Origin: CAYRQP01 sp964426545
Lineage (GTDB): Bacteria > Fermentibacterota > Fermentibacteria > Fermentibacterales > JCC-6
NCBI GenBank assembly: GCA_964426545.1
Contig: CAYRQP010000010.1
Coordinates: forward strand, 1 to 64,000
DNA length: 64,000 bases
Reading direction: 5' to 3'
The stretch's first letter is position 1. Each line of letters opens with the position of its first letter. The notes under the pieces are model-generated. The model worked only from the letters and a program-made list of their open reading frames with translations. It was not told where the DNA came from and did no database searches. Below are positions 6,357-15,360 of the stretch, one piece after another. Position numbers and translations under genes: made by a program.

Positions 6357-9221
6357 ATGTACAGGTTTATCTTTATTGTCCTTATTCTTACCGGACTTGC
6401 TTCGGCTACAGTATATGGTCGGAATAAAGTCCAGACTGAAGATGCTGACTGGTGGGAGATCACATCCCCGCATGTAATAGTCTATTTTACGCAGGATAAC
6501 GAAATACCGGCGGAATCTCTTCTTGTCTTTGCCGAGGAAAGCGTGCTTGAGTTAGCCGGACAGTTCAATTATCTCCCTGAGCAGAGAATACCCATAATTC
6601 TTTATACTTCCCCGTCGGAGTTTCGCCAGACAAACATCAATCCTTATGAAATATCACAGGCAGTCGGCGGTTTTACCGAGTTTTACAAGGGCAGAGTAGT
6701 AGTACCCTTCACCGGATACTGGTCTGAATTTCGGCATGTCATTGCGCATGAGATAAATCATGCATACATCTTCGACTATCTTCACAGAAGTTCTCTTGAG
6801 AGTATTATCAATTCTCAGGCTCCGCTCTGGGTAATGGAAGGGCTGGCTGAGTACACATCGCTTGGCTGGGATGATGCTTCTGCCGCTGAATTCCGGGATA
6901 TGGTAATATCGGGACAGGTTGTATCTATCAATGAACTTTCGAGACGGTATGATTATCTTGTATATCGGGAAGGTCAGGCAATATATCACTTCATCTTTGA
7001 AAGATACGGGGAGGATGTATTTCTTAGATTTGTAGGTTCTCTGAGAACTGACGGCGGTTTGGAAAAGACCATCGAAAGTGTCTTTGGAATGACGACTGCA
7101 GGCCTGAACGAGAAGTTTCAGGAATGGGCAAGGGAAACCTATTGGCCTGAAGTGGGCCGGAAGGAAAACCCGTCTGACATAGGCAATCCCATCATGCATG
7201 ACAATCAACGGGTATGTCAGGGCGGAACAGTCATTTCATCCGACGCAGGTATGATTGCCGGAATTGAGTATTATCATGCAAGACTCGCAGTTGTCGTACG
7301 GTCGACCGTTACCGGAGCAGTGATAGACCGACCATTCATCTCGGGGGGGATTTCCGACATGAGTATATCTCCCACCTACAGGATTTGTACTTTCTCGCCG
7401 ACCGGAGACTCGATAGCCGTAGCTATTCAGAAAATCGGGTCTGACGGTCTCCTTATCACTCATAACGGCAGCCGGGATATGACTGCTGTTGGAATGGATC
7501 TGATAAGGGACCCGGTCTGGTCACCTGACGGCAGCAGAATAGCATTTGTCGGCATGGATGACGGAGCCCTTGGGATATACTGCTGGAACATACCGGGTGA
7601 TTCTCTGGAGACTGTCTCGAATGTTTCGCAGGGACAGCGGGACCTATCATGGAACGGCAGTACGATACTCGCATCAGTCGAAACGGATGATTCCAGAGGG
7701 TGTGGTATAAGCCGGTTCGAACTGACCGGAGAACAGACAGTTCTGCTGGAGCAACCCTGTGAGATAAGATATCCCAAATCCGTTCCCGGCGGAATTATTT
7801 TCGTCTCTGACATAAGCGGCTCTACAGATTTTTATTTTCTCAGTAATTCTGATTCATCGGTTACGCAACTAACTTCCTTATATACCACAGTATCTTCTCC
7901 ATCATACTCGGATTCTACAGGAATAATGACCTTCATATCGAGTGACTGGAACGGATGCGGTGTTTACTTATCCTATGACATACAGAACATGAGGACACCA
8001 TCCTGTCTGGATATTGACACGGTGTCTGAAAGACCAACAGGGGTGGTTCCACCGGAAGTACTGCTTGAGACAATTTCAATTAGAGAAACCCTGTTGTATG
8101 AAGACTCACTCGAGGAGATGCGGATCGCTCCATATTCACCAAACCTCACACTGGACTATGCCGCGATGAATGCGGGATACGATTCATATCTTGGATTCGG
8201 GGGGTATACAAGACTCCTGTTCAGTGATATTCTTGCACACCATCTGCTGGTAATCGATGCCGATCTCAATGGAGACATACGTGATGCCGATCTCATTCTC
8301 TGGTACGGCTATCTTCGCGGCAGAACTGATGTAGGTGTAACGCTGTTTCGCGAATCAAGACGGTACATATTTCAATTCAGCGATGAACATCTCGAAGAAA
8401 TAAGAGACGAAGACATAGGGGGGCAGCTGTCAATCTCATATCCGGTTTCAAGAGAACTTTCTCTTGATGCATCACTCGAATATAGACGCATCAGAAGGCT
8501 GGGAATATGGAACTCAACTATGGATATCAATACAGATATACTTTCTTTGACCTCCGGTGTTGTTTTCGATAACGCACTGTGGGGTTCTGTCGGGCCACGG
8601 GTAGGCACACGGCTTGCTCTTTCAGCGGAGTATGCTCCCGGATTTGGCGACATGGCTGAGTTCATAACCATAACGGCTGACATAAGGGATTACATTTGGG
8701 TATCTCCTCATGTTACTCTTGCACTCAGATTTGCAGGTGGGAGCAGTTTTGGTGAAGATGCTCAGAGATTCTTCCTCGGGGGTGCCGTTCAGCACCGGAA
8801 TATCTGGGGAGAAACCAATTTCATAGAGGACATTCTCGGTTTTTATCTAAACTATGGCGACATGCTTCGCGGATATGAATATGCAGTCGTTCAGGGAACC
8901 AATTACGGTCTGTTTTCAACGGAATTTCGCGTACCGTTTATTGAAACACTTAAACTTGATGCGCCGATTCCAATTACTGTCAGCAACTGGCGCGGAGTTC
9001 TGTTCGTGGATGCCGGCACTGCTTTCGACGAGTTCAGATCCTTCAGGGGAGCCGAGACTGAAAACGGATACCGGCTCGATGATATCAAACTGGGATTTGG
9101 ATTGGGCTACAGAGTAAATCTAGGTTATTTTCTGTTCAAGCACGAGATTGCATGGAACAGTGATTTAAGTGAAATACTGCAAAAACCGATTTCTTATATA
9201 ACATTGGGAGCGGAGTTTTGA
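6357..9221 (+). CDS. Peptidase-MA-like metalloprotease with beta-propeller and outer-membrane barrel domain
   Basis: About 954 residues. A signal peptide (FIFIVLILTGLASA) is followed by a gluzincin-type protease domain with HEINH at 131-135 and the downstream Glu of MEGLAEY at 165 as likely third zinc ligand. The middle has TolB/WD40-like repeats, such as DPVWSPDGSRIAFVG. The last 350 residues look like a BamA/surface-antigen-type beta-barrel (FFLGG, GYEYAVVQGTNYGLFSTEFR) and end in a terminal Phe, as outer-membrane proteins do. The start is the ATG at 6357 behind GGAGG at 6349-6353; the longer open frame upstream has no signal sequence. A TATAAT hexamer at 6318-6323 may belong to its promoter. 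The exact substrate is unknown. Confidence 0.82.
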   Translation: MYRFIFIVLILTGLASATVYGRNKVQTEDADWWEITSPHVIVYFTQDNEIPAESLLVFAEESVLELAGQFNYLPEQRIPIILYTSPSEFRQTNINPYEISQAVGGFTEFYKGRVVVPFTGYWSEFRHVIAHEINHAYIFDYLHRSSLESIINSQAPLWVMEGLAEYTSLGWDDASAAEFRDMVISGQVVSINELSRRYDYLVYREGQAIYHFIFERYGEDVFLRFVGSLRTDGGLEKTIESVFGMTTAGLNEKFQEWARETYWPEVGRKENPSDIGNPIMHDNQRVCQGGTVISSDAGMIAGIEYYHARLAVVVRSTVTGAVIDRPFISGGISDMSISPTYRICTFSPTGDSIAVAIQKIGSDGLLITHNGSRDMTAVGMDLIRDPVWSPDGSRIAFVGMDDGALGIYCWNIPGDSLETVSNVSQGQRDLSWNGSTILASVETDDSRGCGISRFELTGEQTVLLEQPCEIRYPKSVPGGIIFVSDISGSTDFYFLSNSDSSVTQLTSLYTTVSSPSYSDSTGIMTFISSDWNGCGVYLSYDIQNMRTPSCLDIDTVSERPTGVVPPEVLLETISIRETLLYEDSLEEMRIAPYSPNLTLDYAAMNAGYDSYLGFGGYTRLLFSDILAHHLLVIDADLNGDIRDADLILWYGYLRGRTDVGVTLFRESRRYIFQFSDEHLEEIRDEDIGGQLSISYPVSRELSLDASLEYRRIRRLGIWNSTMDINTDILSLTSGVVFDNALWGSVGPRVGTRLALSAEYAPGFGDMAEFITITADIRDYIWVSPHVTLALRFAGGSSFGEDAQRFFLGGAVQHRNIWGETNFIEDILGFYLNYGDMLRGYEYAVVQGTNYGLFSTEFRVPFIETLKLDAPIPITVSNWRGVLFVDAGTAFDEFRSFRGAETENGYRLDDIKLGFGLGYRVNLGYFLFKHEIAWNSDLSEILQKPISYITLGAEF

Positions 9222-9307
9222 AGAAATGGCATTTATGAGTATTATTCCTGATAAATTAGCATGAAATTTTAAACAATTAAACTTAAATGAGAAAGTAAAG
9301 GTATCCC

Positions 9308-10150
9308 TTGAGATCTACTGTCATTCTGTTCCTGTTATTCGCATCAGTAACTTTAGCGTGGGTATGTCCTGCATGCGGTACTGAAAACTCCGGTGACATG
9401 TGCATTGCCTGCGGAGTTCCTGAACCACCTACTGGAATGGTCTTCATCGATGCCTGCACAGTGGAGATAGACGGAGAGAGTATTCAGGTCGAACCTTTCT
9501 ATATCGATGTATCTCCGGTCACATGCAGGAAAGTACTATCCGTTCTCAATAGGCTGTCTAATTCGCTTTCATCCGTAATCCCACTGATTACAGGGCTGGA
9601 GTCGCTTCTGATAGATGGAGCTGCACTTGAAAATCCCGGTGTTTATTTCATCAAGTACACTCCTTATTATTTTTCGGGGGGTGGCGGCAATCCAATAACT
9701 ATCTCCGTTTTGAACGGTTGTTTCGATATTCCCGCAGCATCCCTAACATGGGAGGGAGCCAACCTCTATTTACTATACAGCGGTAAAAGGCTTCCCACGG
9801 CAGCAGAACTTGCTGCAGCATTTAATGCGGGTTATATCTTCCGAATCGACTGCAACGATTATCTTGATAGTTACTCGGATTTTCTGCACTTATCAGTATT
9901 AGGTCTGCTGAATATTCCAATGAGTCAGATGTCTATCAGCAACACCGGCAATTCTGAAGACAATACTATGTGGGAGTGGACCGTTTCCGAGTGGGGAGCA
10001 GGATATAACTCCATTGCTGATCTTGAGAGTTCATACATGACTATCTTCAAACCGCTCGAAGAACCGGCTTTTGGCTCTGCCCCGAGAAAATACGGATATT
10101 TCAATATAATGTTTCGCGGGATCGTACCGATTCCGTGGTTGGACGAATAG
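9308..10150 (+). CDS. Exported formylglycine-generating-enzyme-like protein with zinc ribbon
   Basis: 280 residues starting at TTG 9308; no in-frame ATG precedes the signal peptide. After the signal (VILFLLFASVTLA) comes a compact zinc ribbon, CPACG...CIACG (about 20-36). The rest resembles a degenerate FGE-sulfatase/SUMF1 fold: GMVFIDA start, PFYIDVSPVTCRKV, GKRLPTAAEL and WEWTVSEWG. Many such domains are non-enzymatic C-type-lectin-like scaffolds, so an enzymatic role should not be assumed. It lies 18 bases upstream of the LpoB-like gene and is probably co-transcribed with it. An exported zinc ribbon is unusual. Confidence 0.62.
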   Translation: MRSTVILFLLFASVTLAWVCPACGTENSGDMCIACGVPEPPTGMVFIDACTVEIDGESIQVEPFYIDVSPVTCRKVLSVLNRLSNSLSSVIPLITGLESLLIDGAALENPGVYFIKYTPYYFSGGGGNPITISVLNGCFDIPAASLTWEGANLYLLYSGKRLPTAAELAAAFNAGYIFRIDCNDYLDSYSDFLHLSVLGLLNIPMSQMSISNTGNSEDNTMWEWTVSEWGAGYNSIADLESSYMTIFKPLEEPAFGSAPRKYGYFNIMFRGIVPIPWLDE

Positions 10151-10168
10151 TCAAGAAAAGGAGAAACC

Positions 10169-10768
10169 ATGAAAAGAATCATTGCAGTTATTGTCTGCAT
10201 TGCACTATTTATCCTGTCTGCCGGATGCGGGCGGGAAGTTACCCGGACAGATCCTGACACGGTTGTTGACCTCACAGGCTGGTGGAATTCCACCGATGCC
10301 CAACTCGTTGCTGATTCCCTCATACCCCAGTGTCTCGAAGGACGCTGGCTTTCTGATTTTACCGGAAATGTTGCTCGCGGAGAAAGACCTCCCACCCCTG
10401 TGGTAGTTGTGGGAGCAATTTTCAATGAGACTTCCGAACACATCAATACCGATATTTTCATGGACAAGATAGAGCAGGCTTTTATCGAATCCGGTGAAAT
10501 CCAAATGGCTGCAGGCGGGACAGGCAGAGGAGAAGTCCGTGGTGAACGGGCAGACCAGCAGATATTTGCATCCCCCGTAACCGCTGCTGAGTTTGGCAGA
10601 GAAATAGGTGCGGATTATATAATGACGGGCAACATCAGTTCAATCGTTGAGGAATATGAAGGGGATAGAACCGTTTATTACCAGATAAGTCTTGAACTCA
10701 TAGAAGTCGAAACAGCACTGAAAGACTGGATGGGCAGTATGGAGATCAAGAAGATAATCGACTTGTAA
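10169..10768 (+). CDS. lpoB: LpoB-like penicillin-binding-protein activator lipoprotein
   Basis: 199 residues with signal peptide and lipobox LSAGC (Cys20). The mature region matches the LpoB-type pattern: VDLTGWWNSTDAQLVADSL, VVVVGAIFNETSEHINTD, then GADYIMTGNISSIVEE and the IKKIIDL end. In proteobacteria LpoB anchors in the outer membrane and stimulates PBP1b; here the partner is not in the window. It has a good ribosome-binding sequence (AAAGGAGAAACC before the ATG). The next gene is a TPR lipoprotein, a pairing (COG3417 with COG3014) that I recall from other genomes and that supports the assignment. Confidence 0.82.
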   Translation: MKRIIAVIVCIALFILSAGCGREVTRTDPDTVVDLTGWWNSTDAQLVADSLIPQCLEGRWLSDFTGNVARGERPPTPVVVVGAIFNETSEHINTDIFMDKIEQAFIESGEIQMAAGGTGRGEVRGERADQQIFASPVTAAEFGREIGADYIMTGNISSIVEEYEGDRTVYYQISLELIEVETALKDWMGSMEIKKIIDL

Positions 10769-10792
10769 CAGATTATATTTCAATTGATTTCA

Positions 10793-12121
10793 ATGTCGTA
10801 TTTAGGAACAAAGACTAGGATTCTGTTTGCTGTCATTATAATTTTGATGACAGCATGTGCGACAAGTTATACAAGAACCGTTCATTCCGCCATGTCAGAA
10901 CTGCAATCCGGCAATCCGCAGGCAGCGCTCGATACATACAGAGATGTCTATCCTGATTCGACGGGGAAGAACAGACTTCTGTATCTCATGGAAACCGGCA
11001 ATCTGCTTCGTCTCTCGGGAAATTATGCTCCTGCGGAGACCGCACTTCTTGCAGCGGACAGGTTGAGTGATACGCAAAGAGGAATCGAGATAGGGCAGGA
11101 ACTGGAATCATTCCTGACAAGCGATAGGGCCCTCGAATTTCGCGGGGCGGATTATGAGAAAATACTGATAAATTACTGCCTTGCCGTCTGCTATGCTTCC
11201 ACAGGAGACATGGAAGATGCTTTGGTCGAATGCAGGCGCGTGAACGACAAACTGACAGTTCTGAACAGTATGTACGATACAAACCGGAACAGATATAACG
11301 ATGATGCATTCGTCCGGTACATGATGGGTGTGTTTTATGAATCAACCGGTGATCTGAATAATGCGCTGATTGCCTACCGGAACAGTTCGGCCGTCTATGA
11401 TTCTTCTTATGCCCGCGATTATGGAATGGGAACCCCCGAGAGGCTCAAGGCAGATATTCTGCGGCTTTCGGATTATCTTGGCATGACAGGCATATTTCAG
11501 AACTACAGGGCAAAGTGGCCGGATGTAAGCTGGCGTGGTGACGGAGCAGATGAAAACCACGGTGAATTGGTAATCTTCCTTGAACTCGGGATGATATCTG
11601 AAAGAGAAGAAGAAGCATTTACTTTTACAGTGAATGAACGTGTTTACAGAGTTGCGCTGCCGGTTATCCCTGATTTCCAGTCAAGGATTTCGACTGTCAC
11701 TCTTTCATCAGGTTCCTACTCTTCAACCGGATTTTTAGCTGAAGACCTGAATTCGATAGCAAGAGAGAATCTCGAAGATCAGTCCGGAAGGGACATAGTA
11801 AGAGCAACCGCAAGGGTGATAGCCAAGGCAGGAGTGGCCGAAGCGGGAGAGCAGATAGTCGAAGAACTTACTGAAGAGGGCAGTATTGAATCAGAATTGA
11901 CCGGGCTTGTGCTGAGTATTTTAGGAGCTGCTTCGGAAGGTGCTGACCTGCGCGCATGGCTTACTCTTCCTGCAGAAATATATGTAGTCCGTCTTGCTCT
12001 GCCGGCAGGTGCCAACCCTTTGACCCTTACCGTCAACGGGAATGTTATATATCAAGACAGAGTGCTCGATATTGAATCGAATTCCATGGAGTTGCTCTTC
12101 CTGCGGGAAAGCAGCCTTTGA
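10793..12121 (+). CDS. TPR-containing lipoprotein (COG3014-like)
   Basis: About 442 residues. The N-terminus carries a signal peptide ending in a lipobox (LMTAC), then helical TPR-like repeats over residues 30-220 (for example QAALDTYRDVYPDS and CYASTGDMEDALVECRRV). The C-terminal half is a mixed region with RATARVIAKAGVAE and a beta-rich end. I chose the ATG at 10793; a TTG nine bases upstream is also open, and neither has a strong ribosome-binding site. It follows the LpoB-like gene by 24 bases. In other bacteria the homologous pair is linked to envelope assembly, but the function of this one is unproven. Confidence 0.68.
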   Translation: MSYLGTKTRILFAVIIILMTACATSYTRTVHSAMSELQSGNPQAALDTYRDVYPDSTGKNRLLYLMETGNLLRLSGNYAPAETALLAADRLSDTQRGIEIGQELESFLTSDRALEFRGADYEKILINYCLAVCYASTGDMEDALVECRRVNDKLTVLNSMYDTNRNRYNDDAFVRYMMGVFYESTGDLNNALIAYRNSSAVYDSSYARDYGMGTPERLKADILRLSDYLGMTGIFQNYRAKWPDVSWRGDGADENHGELVIFLELGMISEREEEAFTFTVNERVYRVALPVIPDFQSRISTVTLSSGSYSSTGFLAEDLNSIARENLEDQSGRDIVRATARVIAKAGVAEAGEQIVEELTEEGSIESELTGLVLSILGAASEGADLRAWLTLPAEIYVVRLALPAGANPLTLTVNGNVIYQDRVLDIESNSMELLFLRESSL

Positions 12122-12138
12122 TAAATTAACAAATAGAA

Positions 12139-12169
12139 CTGCCGGCAGGAGGGGTAAACCTGCCGACAG
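12139..12169. terminator. Bidirectional intrinsic terminator
   Basis: CTGCCGGCAGG (12139-12149) and CCTGCCGACAG (12159-12169) form an 11-bp stem with one mismatch and a nine-base loop. It sits between the TPR lipoprotein and the convergent small membrane ORF. Read on the minus strand, the stem is followed by a T-rich run (TTCTATTTGTTAA), so termination is best supported for the minus-strand transcript. Confidence 0.6.
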
Positions 12170-12213
12170 CCAAGACCCGGACAATTATCCCTTTCTTTCG
12201 ACCAAGGAGGGGA

Positions 12214-12291
12214 TCAGGTCAGCAGAAAGATAAGAAGAACAGGAATCAGTAAACTAAGTGCCAACATTATCCATGTTCTCAGCCCGAGCAT
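12214..12291 (-). CDS. Putative 25-residue membrane peptide
   Basis: A very short minus-strand frame encoding a peptide that starts MLGLRTWIML and continues as one hydrophobic helix (ALSLLIPVLLIFLL) before the stop. A strong ribosome-binding sequence, AAGGAG, lies about seven bases before the ATG, and a terminator hairpin lies downstream on the same strand. I know no homolog. The combination of ribosome-binding site, single hydrophobic helix and terminator is the only support. Confidence 0.42.
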   Translation of the reverse strand: MLGLRTWIMLALSLLIPVLLIFLLT

Positions 12292-12357
12292 TCTTTCTCC
12301 TTCGAAAAAGTCGTAAGTAGTGAAGCATATCACATGCCAATGAAGATGGATGTTTAA

Positions 12358-14493
12358 ATGGATAAACTTAACTCCCGACAGACTGAAGCCGTTGAGTATT
12401 TCGGTACACCGCTTTTAGTGCTTGCAGGTGCCGGTAGCGGGAAGACCAAAGTCCTCACCCTAAAAATAGTGAAGACTGTCGAAGCCGGTTATGTAAAGCC
12501 CTGGCAGATACTTGCAATGACATTTACCAACAAGGCAGCAAATGAGATGCGGGAAAGAATCGAGAAACTCCTACCCGGTTGTGCTTACGAATTGAAGATG
12601 GGTACATTTCATTCCGTATGCGCCTGGATATTAAGGCGGAAGGCAAAAATTCTCGGGCTTAGCGAGAATTATTCGATATATGATGCAGACGATCAGAGGG
12701 TATTGATTAGAAGAATTCTAAAGAACAGCCAGTTATCCACGAAGATAACTCCAAGCTCAGCAAAGAGTTACATATCTAAACAGAAGAATGACGGTGTCAG
12801 TGTCGATGATGCAGAAACAGCGGCTTCGACCAGTTGGGAAAGCGAAATTGCAGGAATATATCGAAAATACACCGATGAACTGAAAAAAGCGGGAGCACTC
12901 GATTTCGACGATTTATTGACAGAGACATTATACCTGTTTCGTCAAAATAGTGACACATTGCTGTATTACCAAAACAGGTTCAGGTATATTTTCGTGGATG
13001 AATATCAGGATACAAACCATGTCCAGCACGAACTCCTGAAAATCCTGACAGATGAAAATACAGGAGTCTGTGTTGTGGGAGACGACGACCAGTCCATATA
13101 CGGATGGAGGGGTGCCTGTGTATCAAATATCCTGGAATTCGAGAAAGACTTTCCCGGAACGAAGATCATCAGGCTCGAAGAGAACTACCGTTCATGCGGA
13201 AACATTCTCAAAGGTGCATCTTCACTTGTAAGACATAATGTGAACCGGCACGGCAAAACACTGTGGACACGTAAGGAAACGGGCGAACCTATTAAAGTGC
13301 AGGCATGCTTTCACGAAGTTGAAGAAGCCGAATGGACTCTGCGGAAAGTCATCGAACTGCGGGATGATGACAGTTACAGTCTGAATTCCATGGCAGTTCT
13401 CTACAGAACAAATGCCCAGTCGAGACTGTTCGAGACTGCCTGCAGAAAATTCAAGATACCCTATGAAGTAGTAGGCTCGCAGAGATTCTATGAGAGAATG
13501 GAGATAAAGGATATTATTGCTTATTTGCGCGTATTGCTTAATCCATCAGACAGACTAAGCCTGGTAAGGATTATCAACAAACCGACAAGGGGACTGGGCA
13601 AGAAGGGACAATATGCATTTTTCTCCTATGTGGATGCAGGTAGATACAGTCCAATTGAAGCAATGTTGAATTCAGAGAGTATTCCCGGACTGTCCTTGAA
13701 ATCGCAAAAAGCCCTTAAGGAACTCGGCGAGTGGTATAAAGATGCAACTGGCATGATGGATGAAGAAGCATCTGCGTCTGACATAGTCAGCAGTCTTCTC
13801 GAAACATCGGGCATTCCGTTGATGTTTGACTTGAATGACATTGCAGACCAGTCCCGGCTCGAAAATATCGGTGAATTCACGAAGAGCGTTGCAGAATACG
13901 ATAAAGATGTACCTGACGGCGGGCTTCCCGGTTTCATGAATGAAATAAGCCTTGCGAGCACCGTCGATGAGTATGACGGTTCAGATGTCGACAAAATGGT
14001 CATTATGACCCTTCATTGTTCGAAGGGACTGGAATACGATGTTGTCTTTGTAGCAGGTCTGGAAGAAGGGCTTCTCCCTTTTGTGAGGCAGGGAGAATAT
14101 GTCCCGAAGGACACTGAAGAGGAGAGACGTCTGCTGTATGTCGGAATGACGAGAGCCAAAGAAAGGCTGTTCCTCACCTATGTTGTGGATAGAAAGCGTG
14201 GTGGAGTTAGCCAATCCGGACCTTCGAGATTCCTTACGGAAATCGCGGCAGGGAATGATAGAATCAAACCGACAAAAAGAGTTCAGCAGACTCCGACAAA
14301 ACCGATAGAGAAGAAAGACCCAGCTGGAATCATATACCGTAAAGGTAATGTTATTGAACATCCGAGATACGGCAGGGGAATGGTCATTAAGGCAATAAGA
14401 CGACAGGACAGATGGCAGATAACGGTCGACTTCGGCTTCGACGAACCCAAAACCCTGATCACCGGGTATGTCCCAATCCCGATAATAAAATAG
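12358..14493 (+). CDS. pcrA: ATP-dependent DNA helicase, PcrA/UvrD family
   Basis: 711-residue superfamily 1A 3'-to-5' helicase for repair and replication restart. Motifs in order: Q-motif LNSRQTEAVEY, Walker A AGAGSGKT (23-30), motif Ia TFTNKAANEMRERI, DEYQDT (214-219), VVGDDDQSIYGWRGA, LEENYRSC, VMTLHCSKGLEYD-type motif V, and LLYVGMTRAKERL (VI). The C-terminal tail (VIEHPRYGRGMVI...) is the RNA-polymerase-interacting Tudor-like domain found in PcrA/UvrD. Length is normal. It begins a new transcription unit after a short intergenic space and is followed directly by a palindromic element. Confidence 0.95.
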   Translation: MDKLNSRQTEAVEYFGTPLLVLAGAGSGKTKVLTLKIVKTVEAGYVKPWQILAMTFTNKAANEMRERIEKLLPGCAYELKMGTFHSVCAWILRRKAKILGLSENYSIYDADDQRVLIRRILKNSQLSTKITPSSAKSYISKQKNDGVSVDDAETAASTSWESEIAGIYRKYTDELKKAGALDFDDLLTETLYLFRQNSDTLLYYQNRFRYIFVDEYQDTNHVQHELLKILTDENTGVCVVGDDDQSIYGWRGACVSNILEFEKDFPGTKIIRLEENYRSCGNILKGASSLVRHNVNRHGKTLWTRKETGEPIKVQACFHEVEEAEWTLRKVIELRDDDSYSLNSMAVLYRTNAQSRLFETACRKFKIPYEVVGSQRFYERMEIKDIIAYLRVLLNPSDRLSLVRIINKPTRGLGKKGQYAFFSYVDAGRYSPIEAMLNSESIPGLSLKSQKALKELGEWYKDATGMMDEEASASDIVSSLLETSGIPLMFDLNDIADQSRLENIGEFTKSVAEYDKDVPDGGLPGFMNEISLASTVDEYDGSDVDKMVIMTLHCSKGLEYDVVFVAGLEEGLLPFVRQGEYVPKDTEEERRLLYVGMTRAKERLFLTYVVDRKRGGVSQSGPSRFLTEIAAGNDRIKPTKRVQQTPTKPIEKKDPAGIIYRKGNVIEHPRYGRGMVIKAIRRQDRWQITVDFGFDEPKTLITGYVPIPIIK

Positions 14494-14495
14494 AA

Positions 14496-14539
14496 TGGGG
14501 ACGGAGGAGGTGTTTACGTAAACACCTCCTCCGTCCCCA
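14496..14539. repeat. Perfect 44-bp palindrome, REP-like
   Basis: Two 22-base arms (TGGGGACGGAGGAGGTGTTT then AC at the centre) are exact reverse complements with no loop. The element fills the space between pcrA and the transketolase gene, whose ribosome-binding sequence begins immediately afterwards. The GGGGAC/GTCCCC ends recur in other palindromes of the window. It could terminate pcrA transcription, but it has no U tract. Confidence 0.85.
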
Positions 14540-14550
14540 ATGGAGAGTGA

Positions 14551-15360
14551 ATGAATAGACTAGAGAAAATTGCGGGAGATGTGCGGCTGGACGTGCTGTC
14601 CATGATATACGAAGCGGGGAGCGGGCATCCGGGCGGATCGTTTTCGGCAGTTGAGATACTTGTGGAACTCTATTTCGAAGTGATGAACATTCAGCCGGAA
14701 GAACCGGATTGGGAAAGCCGTGACAGGTTCATACTTTCGAAGGGACATGCATGCCCTGCACTCTATTCAGTTCTTGCACAAAGGGGATATTTCCCACAGA
14801 ATGAACTTCATACCCTGCGGAAACTGGACTCTCCATTTCAGGGACATCCGCACATGCTGAAACTCCCTGGTCTCGACACCTCCACCGGTAGTCTGGGGCA
14901 GGGGCTTGCGATCGCCTGCGGTCTGGCGCACGCATACAAACTGGATAAGAAAGACGGTCGTATCTACTGCCTGCTGGGAGACGGTGAACTTCAGGAAGGC
15001 AGTGTCTGGGAATCTGCGATGACCGCATCTCACTTCGAACTCTCATCACTTACAGCGATTGTGGATAGAAATCAATTACAGCTCGACGGTAGCGTGTGTT
15101 CAGTAATGGAGATAGAACCGCTTGTAGACAAGTGGCTTGCATTCGGATGGGATGTGATTGTAGCAGACGGGCATAGTTTTGTTTCTCTCAAGAAAGCATT
15201 TGAACATTGTGCCGAGACACCTTTTCCATCGGTAATCATAGCGAATACGGTCAAGGGGAAGGGCGTGTCCTTCATGGAGAATGCATTCGAATGGCACGGC
15301 AGGTGTCCGGATGAAGAAGAATATGAGAAAGCTGTCAGAGAACTTGGAGGTGATGTCTGA
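14551..15360 (+). CDS. Transketolase, N-terminal subunit
   Basis: Thiamine-diphosphate-binding half of a split transketolase (pentose phosphate pathway, two-carbon ketol transfer). Key segments are SGHPGGSFSAVEI, RFILSKGHACPALYS, GSLGQGLAIACGLAHA and the ThDP/Mg motif GDGELQEGSVWE. At 269 residues it corresponds to only the first domain of a full-length enzyme of about 620 residues. Its TGA overlaps the ATG of the second half by one base, ensuring balanced synthesis. Confidence 0.93.
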   Translation: MNRLEKIAGDVRLDVLSMIYEAGSGHPGGSFSAVEILVELYFEVMNIQPEEPDWESRDRFILSKGHACPALYSVLAQRGYFPQNELHTLRKLDSPFQGHPHMLKLPGLDTSTGSLGQGLAIACGLAHAYKLDKKDGRIYCLLGDGELQEGSVWESAMTASHFELSSLTAIVDRNQLQLDGSVCSVMEIEPLVDKWLAFGWDVIVADGHSFVSLKKAFEHCAETPFPSVIIANTVKGKGVSFMENAFEWHGRCPDEEEYEKAVRELGGDV

